The notes under the pieces were generated by a model. The model saw only the letters and a program-made list of their open reading frames with translations, made no database searches and had not been told where the DNA came from. DNA of 64,000 nt from Bacteroidota bacterium (GTDB taxonomy: Bacteria; Bacteroidota; Bacteroidia; Sphingobacteriales; Sphingobacteriaceae). The stretch spans positions 1 to 64,000 of the forward strand of contig JABDFM010000005.1 in the NCBI GenBank assembly GCA_013286565.1, given 5' to 3'. Within the stretch, counting starts at the first letter, position 1; the number at the start of each line of letters is the position of its first letter. The position numbers and the translations under genes were made by a program. Below, piece after piece: positions 37,413 to 47,404 of the stretch.

Positions 37413-39215
37413 TTAAAAACAATATTTATTTTCAGCGATCAGCTTTGCAGCAATATTACGACGTGCCTTGGTAGTATTGATATCTTCGGTTTTGGTGAAT
37501 CGCTTAAGGCCCATCATCATCATTCTTTTTTCATCGCCTTCGGCAAATGAGTTCAACGCTTCTTTGCCCGATTTGGCAATATGCTCGGCGGCATCGTTCA
37601 GATATACCCGCATGATATCCAGTTGCTCTTTGCAGGCATCTTCACCTCTCATTCCAACCAGTTTTTCCACCCGCAATTGCAACGATTCGCTCACATATAA
37701 TTCGATCAGCATATCGGCCACGTTCATCAGCACTTCCTGCTCTTTACCCAATTGGGTCATCAGTTTTTGAACCGCAGCGCCTGCTACCATCAATACGGCC
37801 TTTTTAAAATTGGCGATGTATTTTTTCTCTTTTGTAAACAAGCCGTCCTCGTCAGCTCCGCCAAAATCGGGGATACTTACCAGTTCACCAGCAACTTTCT
37901 GAGCAGGGCCCATCAGGTCGAGTTCGCCTTTCATGGCGCGCTTCAGCATCATATCCACGGTCAGCATCCGGTTAATTTCATTAGTGCCCTCGAAGATGCG
38001 GTTAATCCTTGAATCACGGTACGCCCTGTCCATAGGTGCTTCCGCGCTGTAGCCCATACCACCGTAGATTTGCACACCCTCATCTACCACGTAATCCAAA
38101 ACTTCTGAGGCATGTACTTTAAGAATGGCGGCTTCTATAGCATATTGCTCTGTTCCCTTTAATTTGGCTTGAGTTTCATCAAGGCCAGATGCCATTAATG
38201 TTTCAGTCGCCTCTTCCATATTCTGGCAGGCCCGGTAAACTGCCGACTCTGAAGCATAAGTGCGAATAGCTTGCTGGGCAAGCTTATACCTTATCGCCCC
38301 GTATTTTGAAATAGGGCGACCGAATTGCTCGCGTTCATTGGCGTAGCGAATTGCTGATGAGATCACATCCTTACTTGCCCCAACTGTTCCCCCACCTAAT
38401 TTGATACGGCCCAGGTTTAATATGTTCACCGCGATTTTAAAACCATTCTGACGTTCGGACAGGAGGTTCTCAACCGGTACTTTACAATCGTTAAAAAATA
38501 CCTGCCGGGTTGAGCTTCCTTTGATACCCATTTTATGTTCCTCAGTATTTAGCGAAAGCCCTTCAAAATCTTTTTCAACAATAAATGCGCTCAGGTTTTC
38601 ATCATCATCAATTTTGGCGAAGACGGTGAATATATCAGCAAAGCCTGCATTGGTGATCCACATTTTTTGCCCGGTGATGAGGTAATGTTTACCATCTGCA
38701 GATAATTTTGCCTTTGCTTTACCCGAATTGGCATCCGAGCCTGCACCGGGTTCGGTAAGGCAATAAGCACCTTTCCATTCGCCGCTGGCCAGTTTGGGGA
38801 TATATTTTTGTTTTTGTGCCTCATTGCCATAATATAATATGGGCAGCGTGCCGATACCTGTATGCGCCGAAAACGCAACAGAAAATGAATGCCCGGCACC
38901 TAATTTTTCAGTAACCAGCATAGATGTTTTAAAATCCTTGCCAAAGCCCCCGTATTCTTCGGGGATAGATATGCTCAATAGTCCAAGCGCCCCTGCTTCA
39001 TCCATTAGATGGGGCATCAGGCCCTCTTCCTGGTCGTCAATACGTTGCAGGTTTGGTGTTACCTGTTGCGCCAAAAAATCGGTGCAGGTATTAGCGATCA
39101 TTAACTGCTCTTCATTCCATTCTTCAGGAATAAAAATACTATCCGCAGAGGTTTCCCTGATCAGGAACTCGCCTCCCTTTATGGCTTTAATAGATTCAGT
39201 GGCATTCATAGTCAA
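37413..39215 (-). CDS. Acyl-CoA dehydrogenase (~600 aa form)
   Basis: AYCLTEPGAGSDANSGKAKA; ITGQKMWITNAGFADIFTVFAKI; QIYGGMGYSAEAPMDRAYRDSRINRIFEGTNEINRM. Confidence 0.95.
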   Translation of the reverse strand: MTMNATESIKAIKGGEFLIRETSADSIFIPEEWNEEQLMIANTCTDFLAQQVTPNLQRIDDQEEGLMPHLMDEAGALGLLSISIPEEYGGFGKDFKTSMLVTEKLGAGHSFSVAFSAHTGIGTLPILYYGNEAQKQKYIPKLASGEWKGAYCLTEPGAGSDANSGKAKAKLSADGKHYLITGQKMWITNAGFADIFTVFAKIDDDENLSAFIVEKDFEGLSLNTEEHKMGIKGSSTRQVFFNDCKVPVENLLSERQNGFKIAVNILNLGRIKLGGGTVGASKDVISSAIRYANEREQFGRPISKYGAIRYKLAQQAIRTYASESAVYRACQNMEEATETLMASGLDETQAKLKGTEQYAIEAAILKVHASEVLDYVVDEGVQIYGGMGYSAEAPMDRAYRDSRINRIFEGTNEINRMLTVDMMLKRAMKGELDLMGPAQKVAGELVSIPDFGGADEDGLFTKEKKYIANFKKAVLMVAGAAVQKLMTQLGKEQEVLMNVADMLIELYVSESLQLRVEKLVGMRGEDACKEQLDIMRVYLNDAAEHIAKSGKEALNSFAEGDEKRMMMMGLKRFTKTEDINTTKARRNIAAKLIAENKYCF

Positions 39216-39319
39216 ATATTTTTAAAAGGCAATAGTCTATCCCGGTTTTTGGGATAATTGTTTGGTTTTATAATCAGGAGTAAAGTTAGAGGCACAATTA
39301 AATCAATGAAAGGTCTGCA

Positions 39320-39348
39320 ATGCGGAGATTTTAGTCAAAAAGTCGGAA
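39320..39348 (-). promoter_or_regulatory. 29-bp putative AraC-regulator site upstream of acyl-CoA dehydrogenase gene
   Basis: Minus strand TCCGACTTTTTGACTAAAATCTCCGCATT; 28/29 match to 40359-40387 on plus strand. Confidence 0.75.
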
Positions 39349-39363
39349 AGGGGTTGGATTAAC

Positions 39364-40251
39364 TTAATGAGCAGACACTGCCCTATAGTCTGACGGCGAC
39401 ATGCCGGTATGCTTTTTAAAATATTTGCCAAATGAGGATTGATCCGGGAAGTGTATATCGTCGGCCACATTGGAAATGCTTATCTCATGATTTCTTAATA
39501 ATACTTTAGCCTCCAGTATTACCGCGTCATCTATCCATTCACCTGCGGTCCTACCGGTTACTTCTTTAATGGTTTCTGTTAAATGTTTTGGGGATACACA
39601 AAGTGCATCGGCGTAGTATTGCACGTTGCGATGTTCCTTATAATGCTGAAAAACAACATCCTGGAAAAGTACATTCAGTTCCTGTTTACGGGTTTGCTTG
39701 CCCTTTATCATTAAATGCTGCTTCTCATAAACAGATTGTATTTCATAAAGCAGCGTCATTAAAATACTGCGGGATATTTCAACATGGTAGGGATGCCCCT
39801 CGCGCTCCAATTTTTGTTGTATCAGTAAATAAATTTCCAGTATCATCCGGGCATCAGCGTCCTCAGGGTAAATGACCGGGATGGACGCGCTTTTAAAGTA
39901 ACTGAATGATTCCAAAAAATGGCTGTTAACGCTATTTTCGGTTAAAAAAGCTTTGCTAAAAACAATAAACCGGCACAAAAAATCGGGGCTGCTATTATAT
40001 ATCCTTAAAACGTGGAAGGGTGTTGCCAACAGCATGGCACCGGGCCGGGCCTCGTAAACCTGCAAATTTACCTCTACATGTGCTGTTCCCCGTGTGCAGA
40101 TACCTATAATATAGCCGTCTGACCGATAAGGGTACTCGCTCAAACTTAATAGCTGTTTTTCATCAACTACAAAAAAATCGGCACCTGCCAGCTTGTCCGC
40201 ATAAAGATCCGCAAATTTTGATAAGCTTAATTGTCCGATCCTTTTATTCAT
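39364..40251 (-). CDS. AraC family transcriptional regulator
   Basis: YYADALCVSPKHLTETIKEVTGRTAGEWIDDAVILEAKVLLRNHEISISNVADDIHFPDQSSFGKYFKKHTGMSPSDYR. Confidence 0.95.
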   Translation of the reverse strand: MNKRIGQLSLSKFADLYADKLAGADFFVVDEKQLLSLSEYPYRSDGYIIGICTRGTAHVEVNLQVYEARPGAMLLATPFHVLRIYNSSPDFLCRFIVFSKAFLTENSVNSHFLESFSYFKSASIPVIYPEDADARMILEIYLLIQQKLEREGHPYHVEISRSILMTLLYEIQSVYEKQHLMIKGKQTRKQELNVLFQDVVFQHYKEHRNVQYYADALCVSPKHLTETIKEVTGRTAGEWIDDAVILEAKVLLRNHEISISNVADDIHFPDQSSFGKYFKKHTGMSPSDYRAVSAH

Positions 40252-40358
40252 ACATTCTCAAGATACAATTTAATCACTGAACTTATTTTAAAAATCAATC
40301 AAAAAAACAGCCGGGTTTTATATTCAATTTTGGCACCCGATGTTAAAAATAAACTTTA

Positions 40359-40387
40359 TCCGACTTTTTGACTAATATCTCCGCATT
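40359..40387 (+). promoter_or_regulatory. 29-bp putative AraC-regulator site upstream of fadL-like gene
   Basis: TCCGACTTTTTGACTAATATCTCCGCATT; inverted near-identical copy of 39320-39348. Confidence 0.75.
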
Positions 40388-40488
40388 ATAGCCCTTTTTT
40401 TCGTTTCAATACAAACTAATTTTATCCCTCATTGTTCCAAGTTGTATTTCTTATACAATTGACCATTATAAACCAATTTTAGTAACTT

Positions 40489-41712
40489 ATGAGAAAACTT
40501 TTACTATTAGCGCTTGCGTTATTACCGGTTTTTGCATTTGCACAGGGTTTCCAGGTTAACCTGGAGGGCCAGAAGCAAATAGGCATGGGCCATACCGGGA
40601 CAGGAATATTACAGGACGGAGCTTCTGTATTTTTCAACCCAGGCGCGGTAGCCATGCTGCCGCAAAATTATATCCAGGCAGGTGTAAGCCCCTTATTTTA
40701 CAAGTCTGATTTTAACCCGTCCGGTACCTCGATACAGGACCATAACGCAGACAAGATCGCTTACCCCTTTACTTTTTATGCTGCCTGGGGGCCTAAAGCT
40801 TCTTTCTGGAAATTAGGTCTGGCTGTTTACACGCCTTTCGGCGGATTAACTGACTGGGGCGATACCTGGCAGGGAAAATATGTTTTAGAAAGCCTCAACC
40901 TGAAAGCCATTTATATTCAGCCTACCATAAGTATCAGGCTGGCTGATTTCCTGAGCATCGGTGGCGGTTTTGTTTACAACCGCGGAAGTGTTGATCTTAC
41001 CCAGGCCCTCCCATTGGCAAACAGCTCGGGGCAAGCAGGACAGGCTGAATTAAAAGGCAGCGGTAAAGGCTACGGTTGGAACGCAGGTATCTATTTCAAA
41101 ACAGAATCAGGCGTTACCATAGGTATCACCCACCGTTCACAGGTGAATACTACCATTCCTAACGGGAATGCAATTTTCACTGTGCCGACTTCATTGGCAA
41201 GCAGTTTTCCTCAACCCAATACCTTTAGCTCAACTATACCATTGCCTGCTGTAAACTCTATAGGTTTCGGATTTTATCCCTGCAGCAAGTGGATATTGGC
41301 TTTCGATATGAACCTGGTTGGTTGGGATGCTTATAAAACACTATCGTTTGATTATAAAAGCACTACCCCTGCATTACAGGATACCCACGAGCCCAGGAAC
41401 TACCAGGATGCGGTTAGTTTACGTGGCGGTGCGCAATATAAGGCCAATGATAAACTTTTCATCCGTTTTGGCGGCGGCTATGCCAGCACAGCGGTTATGG
41501 ATGGTTACGTATCACCCGAGGCGCCTGATGCTAACCGTGTATATGTTACCGGTGGTTTAGGTTATACGCTTGCAAAGCACCTCGATCTTGATCTTTCTTT
41601 TGAGTATGAGCACCTGATGAAGCGTACACAAACCAATTTCTCAACACAGCTATCGGGTACGTTTGAAACTAATGTATATATCCCCGGTATCTCACTTGCT
41701 TATCACTGGTAA
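40489..41712 (+). CDS. OmpP1/FadL family outer-membrane transporter
   Basis: GFQVNLEGQKQIGMGHTGTGILQDGASVFFNPGAVAMLP; C-terminal beta-barrel. Confidence 0.92.
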   Translation: MRKLLLLALALLPVFAFAQGFQVNLEGQKQIGMGHTGTGILQDGASVFFNPGAVAMLPQNYIQAGVSPLFYKSDFNPSGTSIQDHNADKIAYPFTFYAAWGPKASFWKLGLAVYTPFGGLTDWGDTWQGKYVLESLNLKAIYIQPTISIRLADFLSIGGGFVYNRGSVDLTQALPLANSSGQAGQAELKGSGKGYGWNAGIYFKTESGVTIGITHRSQVNTTIPNGNAIFTVPTSLASSFPQPNTFSSTIPLPAVNSIGFGFYPCSKWILAFDMNLVGWDAYKTLSFDYKSTTPALQDTHEPRNYQDAVSLRGGAQYKANDKLFIRFGGGYASTAVMDGYVSPEAPDANRVYVTGGLGYTLAKHLDLDLSFEYEHLMKRTQTNFSTQLSGTFETNVYIPGISLAYHW

Positions 41713-41731
41713 ACCTTAAAGAAATTAATTC

Positions 41732-43063
41732 ATGAAAACGTTTAAACAACATATTTACATTATTGCGGGGTTACTCTTATTGGGTGCCTGCAAGCCTGAT
41801 ATCCATACGCCAAAGCCATCGAGTGGCTCGGCGGATTTTTCAAGATACATATCCGTTGGTAATTCATTAACCGCTGGTTATGCCGATGGGGGCCTGTACC
41901 TTGCCGGACAATTGAACTCTTATCCAAGTATAATTGCCAAACAAATGCAATCGGTTGGCGGCGGGGCCTTTACCCAGCCATTATTCAGTACAGCGCAGGC
42001 CAATGGCTCGGGTTATTTATCGCTTACAGGATTTAATGCTGACGGCACGCCAATCACAACTCCTGTTACCACTAATCTGGCAATCAGGGGACTACTGCCA
42101 TTACCCGGGTTTGGTAACGTTACTTTATATACCAAATATACCGGCGACCTCAACAATTATGGTGTACCGGGCATTAAACTGCTATACATCACAGATGCCG
42201 GTCTTCCGTTGCCTTATGCCAACTTAAACGGTTATTTTGAGCGCCTTTTACCGGGTAATTCACCCACTCTTACAACCAGCTATTTAGACTTTGTAACTGC
42301 AAAACCATTTACCTTTTTCTCTAACTGGTTAGGCAATAATGATGCTTTACTGTATGCTACATCCGGGGGCGCTGGAGATTTTTTAACCGACGAAAATACT
42401 TTTGCACAACTCTACGGTTTATTGATCAGCAGATTGACAGCAAATGGGCAAAAAGGTGTGGTAGCTACCATACCTGATGTAACATCGATCCCTTATTTTA
42501 ATACCATAACAGTTGGCGCAATTTTAGGCGGGGTACAAAAGGCAAACCCATCGGTGCAGGCCATTTTTATTAATGCGCTTGTATCAGGCACAACTTATGC
42601 CCCAAGGGCCGCCACAGCAAAGGACCTGATCGTGTTAACTTTCCCTACCAGTAAGATCGGTCAGCCTGTTTCTACACCTTATGGTATGCTGCCTTATGGT
42701 TTAACTCCCTATTCACCTATTGATAACCAATATGTGCTGGATGAGAACGAGATTGCTTTAACCCAGGAACATGTGAATTCTTATAATGCCAATATTAAAT
42801 CCATCGCGGCAGCAAAAGGGTTGGCGGTGTTTGATGCTTATACTTTCCTGAATAACGTTAAGCAGTACGGTTTGGTAGAAAATGGCGTGAGCCTAAGTTC
42901 GGCTTATATCAGTGGCGGGATATTTTCGCTGGATGGCGTGCATTTAACCCCAAGAGGGTACTCCATAGTGGCCAATGAGTTTATTAAAGCCATCAATGCA
43001 AAATATGGCTCAAATATACCTTTGGCTAATGTATCGGATTATAGTGGGGTTAAGTTCCCCTAA
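41732..43063 (+). CDS. SGNH/GDSL-hydrolase-like outer-membrane lipoprotein
   Basis: Lipobox LLLLGACKP; FSRYISVGNSLTAGYADGGLYLAGQ; GGIFSLDGVHLTPRGYSIVANEF. Confidence 0.88.
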   Translation: MKTFKQHIYIIAGLLLLGACKPDIHTPKPSSGSADFSRYISVGNSLTAGYADGGLYLAGQLNSYPSIIAKQMQSVGGGAFTQPLFSTAQANGSGYLSLTGFNADGTPITTPVTTNLAIRGLLPLPGFGNVTLYTKYTGDLNNYGVPGIKLLYITDAGLPLPYANLNGYFERLLPGNSPTLTTSYLDFVTAKPFTFFSNWLGNNDALLYATSGGAGDFLTDENTFAQLYGLLISRLTANGQKGVVATIPDVTSIPYFNTITVGAILGGVQKANPSVQAIFINALVSGTTYAPRAATAKDLIVLTFPTSKIGQPVSTPYGMLPYGLTPYSPIDNQYVLDENEIALTQEHVNSYNANIKSIAAAKGLAVFDAYTFLNNVKQYGLVENGVSLSSAYISGGIFSLDGVHLTPRGYSIVANEFIKAINAKYGSNIPLANVSDYSGVKFP

Positions 43064-43085
43064 TATATAGTTAGCTGATCTCAGT

Positions 43086-43142
43086 AAGCAGTCGGCAGTT
43101 TGTATTTTCAGTAATGATTTGCAAGCTGTCGGCTGTTGCTTT
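43086..43142. repeat. AGCAGTCGGCAGTTTG-type short intergenic repeat
   Basis: aagcagtcggcagtttgtattttcagtaatgatttgcaagctgtcggctgttgct. Confidence 0.45.
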
Positions 43143-43164
43143 TATTACGGAAGCTGCAACAGGG

Positions 43165-43872
43165 TCAGGCGAATAATCTCAAAAAATGGTTTTCCAGGTG
43201 ATTGCGCATACCATTTCGCAATTTTTCAGCGGAACCTTTCTCAATAAGCGCTATTAATCCGGCGTGCGAAACATAATCCTTTACTTCAACAGTTTTTTTG
43301 AGTAAACCGCTTCTGTGCACGTAATCAAAAACAGGCAATAGCATCTTCTGGAATTTTCTCAGTGTCTCATTCCCGGTAATATCATAAAGCTTACCATGAA
43401 ACCTGATCTCCTGCTCTATCATAAATATCTCGTGGCTTGTTTCCAATGGCTCACTGGCTACGATCATTTTTAGTTCGGCAATATCTTCTGGGGTCACCCT
43501 GTTAATGATCAGGTCAGCCATTCCTATCTCTAATGATAGGCGCATCTCAAATATCTCCTTTAAGGTAGTGGTATCCAATATCTGGGGGTTCATGCTTTTC
43601 TCCAGTATTGATACCAGGTCGGGGCTGGTTATTACAGCGCCACGTTTCTTTTTTGAATCGATCATCCCGATCATCCTTAACCTCAGCAATGCCTCGCGTA
43701 TCACCGTGCGGCTTACGCCCAGGGCCTGAGTAAGTTCGAGCTCCTTGGGTATGGAGTCACCTACTTTATAGTTCTTATCTATAAATAGCTCGATTAAATT
43801 CTTTTCAACCCGGTCAACCAGCGAACTGGTGTCTATATTTTTGAAATTTTCTTTAAGGTCGGTACTCGTCAT
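43165..43872 (-). CDS. GntR family regulator, FadR/FCD subfamily
   Basis: YKVGDSIPKELELTQALGVSRTVIREALLRLRMIGMIDSKKKRGAVI plus FCD domain helices. Confidence 0.93.
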   Translation of the reverse strand: MTSTDLKENFKNIDTSSLVDRVEKNLIELFIDKNYKVGDSIPKELELTQALGVSRTVIREALLRLRMIGMIDSKKKRGAVITSPDLVSILEKSMNPQILDTTTLKEIFEMRLSLEIGMADLIINRVTPEDIAELKMIVASEPLETSHEIFMIEQEIRFHGKLYDITGNETLRKFQKMLLPVFDYVHRSGLLKKTVEVKDYVSHAGLIALIEKGSAEKLRNGMRNHLENHFLRLFA

Positions 43873-44001
43873 AATAATGTGGTTGTAAACATACGAAATA
43901 GCAATTTATATAGCGAAATTCTAATGGTGTATTTCTAACACACAGATTATCAATGTTAAAAATACTTTAAAAATTATTTGGAAAGATAAGTAAATATTTT
44001 C

Positions 44002-44036
44002 TATAATTGTATTATGTATGACATAATACAATTATA
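44002..44036. promoter_or_regulatory. 35-bp perfect palindrome, putative GntR operator
   Basis: tataattgtattatgt-atg-acataatacaattata; GT-N3-AC core; 15 bp before the susC ATG. Confidence 0.75.
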
Positions 44037-44050
44037 AACACTTAAATTAA

Positions 44051-47000
44051 ATGAACAAAAACTTTACTTTCATCAGAACCTTGTTAACGGTAACAGTTGT
44101 ACTGTTCCTGACCGTTGCACAAGCACAGACCAGGAGAATTACTGGTAAGGTAATCTCCGGGCACGACAAAACAACGTTGCCGGGCGTAACCGTTGTTATA
44201 AAAGGAACAACCAAAGGCACACAAACGGATGTAGATGGAAACTACGACATCAATGCAGCCAAAGGTGATGTGCTGGTATTTTCTTATGTAGGCTATCTGC
44301 AGCAACAAATTGTTGTAGGCGACCAATCAACTATTGATGTTAGCCTTAAAGACGATGCGACCAAACTGAACGAAGTACTGGTTATTGGTTACGGAACCCA
44401 ATCAAGGGGAACGGTAACCAGCGCTGTTGCTAAACTGGACAACCAGGTTTTAGCAAATGCGCCGCGCGCCAACGTAGCTTCAGCTTTACAGGGAACCGTA
44501 TCCGGTATCCAGGTAGTTGCTTCGAGTGGCGCACCGGGTTCAACCCCGTTAATAACGTTACGTGGCGGCGCTTCTATCAATAACCCCAGTCCGCCGCTGG
44601 TGGTGGTAGATGGTATCATCAGGTCATACGCGGATATACCTACGGAGGATATCGAGTCGGTAAACATCCTGAAGGATGCCGCTTCAACTGCTATATATGG
44701 TGCAAGGGCCAATAACGGTGTTATACTGATCACTACCAAAAAAGGTAAAGCAGGCTCATCAGACATCACCTACAAATTTACAACCGGCTTTAACAAGGAT
44801 AGGCAAGGCTACCAATATGTGGATGCGGCAGACTATATTTATTATGCCCGTTTAGGCAGGCTGAACAACTTTCTGGCGTTGAACCCGTCGGAAACAAGCC
44901 TCACTGCCGGACAGCTAACAACACTCAATAAAACCAGGGGGTATGGTTTGCTGACCGACCCTGCCAGTTTGCAGTCATTTGATATACAAGCGGAAACCCC
45001 TGCAAATATCAACCTTTTACAACAAGGCTGGCAGGATATAGCCGACCCTGCAAACCCAGGGCAGCGGATAATATTTAAAGACCATAGCGGTCAAATTGCC
45101 GATGCTTTATTTAGAAACACGCAAACAATTGATCATTACCTGAGCGCATCGGGTGGAAATGACAAGGGAACTTATTTTTCGAGCCTTGATTATTATAATG
45201 AGCCTGGCGTAATTGTGGGTTCAACCTATGACCGCTATTCCGGAAATTTCAGTGGTTCTTACAAGGTAAAACCAAATGTTGAAGTAAGCAGCGGGGTCAC
45301 TTTCTCTACATCCAACCAGCTTGGTGTAGCTTCAGGCTCGGATATCAACGATATATACAGAACATTATCGTTATGGCCAACCTTTAATCCCTGGTTAAAT
45401 GCCGCCCAAACAGTTCCTAACCCCGGAAACTCTATATCTGATGGTAACCCTTTATACTGGTTACAGAAAACGAAAAGGAGTAACGAGGTTGACCGTTTCA
45501 CCGCCAACGCGGCAATTAATTGGCAGATACTGCCCGGTTTAAATTTCAAGATATCAGGCAACGGTTATTACTATGGAAATATACAACAAAGTTACCAGGA
45601 TGCTACCCAGCTTTATTCAAACCTGCCGACTAACACTTTTAACAATACTTCACGGCCTGCGGTTGCCTATTCTGAAAGGGACTTTTCGCAAACCTACGAC
45701 GCTGATTTAAACTATACCAAATCATTCGGTAAGAACAATTTAAGCCTGTTATTAGGTACTGAATATTATGATACTAATATTTTTGATCAACAGACTTCAG
45801 GTACCGGGGCGGCTACTGACGATATTTCAACAGCAAATGCTTCTACGCTTTTTGCCCCAGGGACCAATTACAGCCAGTCATCAGAAACCCGCATTATATC
45901 AACTTTGGGAAGGTTGAATTATGATTATGATCAAAAATATCTGCTAACTTTTGTATTGAGGGAAGACGGTGTTTCTGTGCTTTCAGCCGCAAAAAGGATA
46001 GGTTATTTCCCGGGTATGTCTGCCGGTTGGAATTTGCAAAAGGAAGATTTTTTTCAAAATTTAGGCATAAGCAAAGTAATATCAACCATTAAACCACGCA
46101 TTAGCTATGGTTCAAATGGTAATGTTGGCAAAATAGGCGCCTATGATGTGCAGGGCATATACAGCGCATCTAATATTACTTACGGTGGTGTTGGCGGCGT
46201 ATCCAATATAGCGCCTACCCTTGGCGGCCTGCAATGGGAAACCAGCAATACCAAAGATGCAGGTATTGACCTGGGATTTTTCCATGACAGGATAAGCTTG
46301 CTGTTTGATTACTATGACCGCGTAACCAGTAACCTGCTCACCCAATTGCCCTTGCCAAGTTATGCCGGTTTCAGCACATTGGAAACCAATGATGGCAGCT
46401 TGCAAAACAAAGGGGTTGAGTTTACCCTAAAGGCTAATATTATTAACAGCCCAGGTGGCTTCAGACTTGATTTTGGCGCTACAGCTTCCTACGATAAAAA
46501 TAAAATACTGAAGCTGCCTTATAATGGCCAGCCGAATAACAGGCAAAACACTATCCAGGTCTTTGACCCCAAAACCGGGCAATTGATCTCTGTAGGTGGT
46601 TTGCAGGAAGGGCAGGCTATGGGACAGATATATGGCTATAAGGAAATAGGCATTTTTGCAAACCAAGCACAGGTACAAGCCGTTGCTGGTAACCGTGTTG
46701 ACAATATTGCTCATATTAACGGGCCAAATCTTGCTCCGGGATCGGGTGGCAGTATTCAACCGGGCGATGTAAACTGGGAGGACGTAAATCATGATGGTAT
46801 CATTGACTCACGCGACCAGGTCTATCTTGGTAACATTTTCCCGACATGGACCGGTGGTTTTAACTTCAATGCTGCATATAGAGGTTTCTCCTTTTATACA
46901 CGCTTTGACTATTCATTAGGCAATACCATTTATAACGATTTTGTAGCCCGTTCATTAGGCGGTTACCAGGGTACTTTTAACTTTATTAACGAAATAAAGC

Positions 47001-47386
47001 AAGCCTGGACACCAGACAACACCAACACCATGATACCTAAAGTATATTATGCCGACCAGGTAGCTGGTTCAAAGGATAATTATACCCGCGGTAATAATGC
47101 AAGTGCGAGTTTACAAGGTGAGAACTCACAGTTTTACGAAAGCGGGGATTACCTGGCTTGCCGCGAAATTACCCTATCGTATGATTTTCCTAAATCGTTA
47201 TTAGCCAGGACCAGGGTGTTCAAGTCAGCAAGGATATACATGAGCGGGACGAATTTATTTTACATAAAGAAGTTTAGCGGCCCTGATCCGGAAGCTCCTG
47301 TATCCGGTAATACAATCACAGGTGTGTACCAGGGGACCTATCCAACACCACGCACTTATTCATTAGGCATCCAGGTTTCTTTATAA
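44051..47386 (+). CDS. SusC/RagA family TonB-linked outer-membrane protein
   Basis: ITGKVISGHDKTTLPGVTVVIKGTTKGTQTDVDGNYDI; VLVIGYGTQSRGTVTSAVA; ESVNILKDAASTAIYGARANNGVILITTKKGK. Confidence 0.97.
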   Translation: MNKNFTFIRTLLTVTVVLFLTVAQAQTRRITGKVISGHDKTTLPGVTVVIKGTTKGTQTDVDGNYDINAAKGDVLVFSYVGYLQQQIVVGDQSTIDVSLKDDATKLNEVLVIGYGTQSRGTVTSAVAKLDNQVLANAPRANVASALQGTVSGIQVVASSGAPGSTPLITLRGGASINNPSPPLVVVDGIIRSYADIPTEDIESVNILKDAASTAIYGARANNGVILITTKKGKAGSSDITYKFTTGFNKDRQGYQYVDAADYIYYARLGRLNNFLALNPSETSLTAGQLTTLNKTRGYGLLTDPASLQSFDIQAETPANINLLQQGWQDIADPANPGQRIIFKDHSGQIADALFRNTQTIDHYLSASGGNDKGTYFSSLDYYNEPGVIVGSTYDRYSGNFSGSYKVKPNVEVSSGVTFSTSNQLGVASGSDINDIYRTLSLWPTFNPWLNAAQTVPNPGNSISDGNPLYWLQKTKRSNEVDRFTANAAINWQILPGLNFKISGNGYYYGNIQQSYQDATQLYSNLPTNTFNNTSRPAVAYSERDFSQTYDADLNYTKSFGKNNLSLLLGTEYYDTNIFDQQTSGTGAATDDISTANASTLFAPGTNYSQSSETRIISTLGRLNYDYDQKYLLTFVLREDGVSVLSAAKRIGYFPGMSAGWNLQKEDFFQNLGISKVISTIKPRISYGSNGNVGKIGAYDVQGIYSASNITYGGVGGVSNIAPTLGGLQWETSNTKDAGIDLGFFHDRISLLFDYYDRVTSNLLTQLPLPSYAGFSTLETNDGSLQNKGVEFTLKANIINSPGGFRLDFGATASYDKNKILKLPYNGQPNNRQNTIQVFDPKTGQLISVGGLQEGQAMGQIYGYKEIGIFANQAQVQAVAGNRVDNIAHINGPNLAPGSGGSIQPGDVNWEDVNHDGIIDSRDQVYLGNIFPTWTGGFNFNAAYRGFSFYTRFDYSLGNTIYNDFVARSLGGYQGTFNFINEIKQAWTPDNTNTMIPKVYYADQVAGSKDNYTRGNNASASLQGENSQFYESGDYLACREITLSYDFPKSLLARTRVFKSARIYMSGTNLFYIKKFSGPDPEAPVSGNTITGVYQGTYPTPRTYSLGIQVSL

Positions 47387-47404
47387 ACTATTAATTAATT
47401 TAAC

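Noticed and set aside
40440-40463. ttgtat-ttctt-atacaa small inverted repeat before fadL
   Set aside because: Only six-base arms; resembles part of the GntR palindrome but too weak to call.
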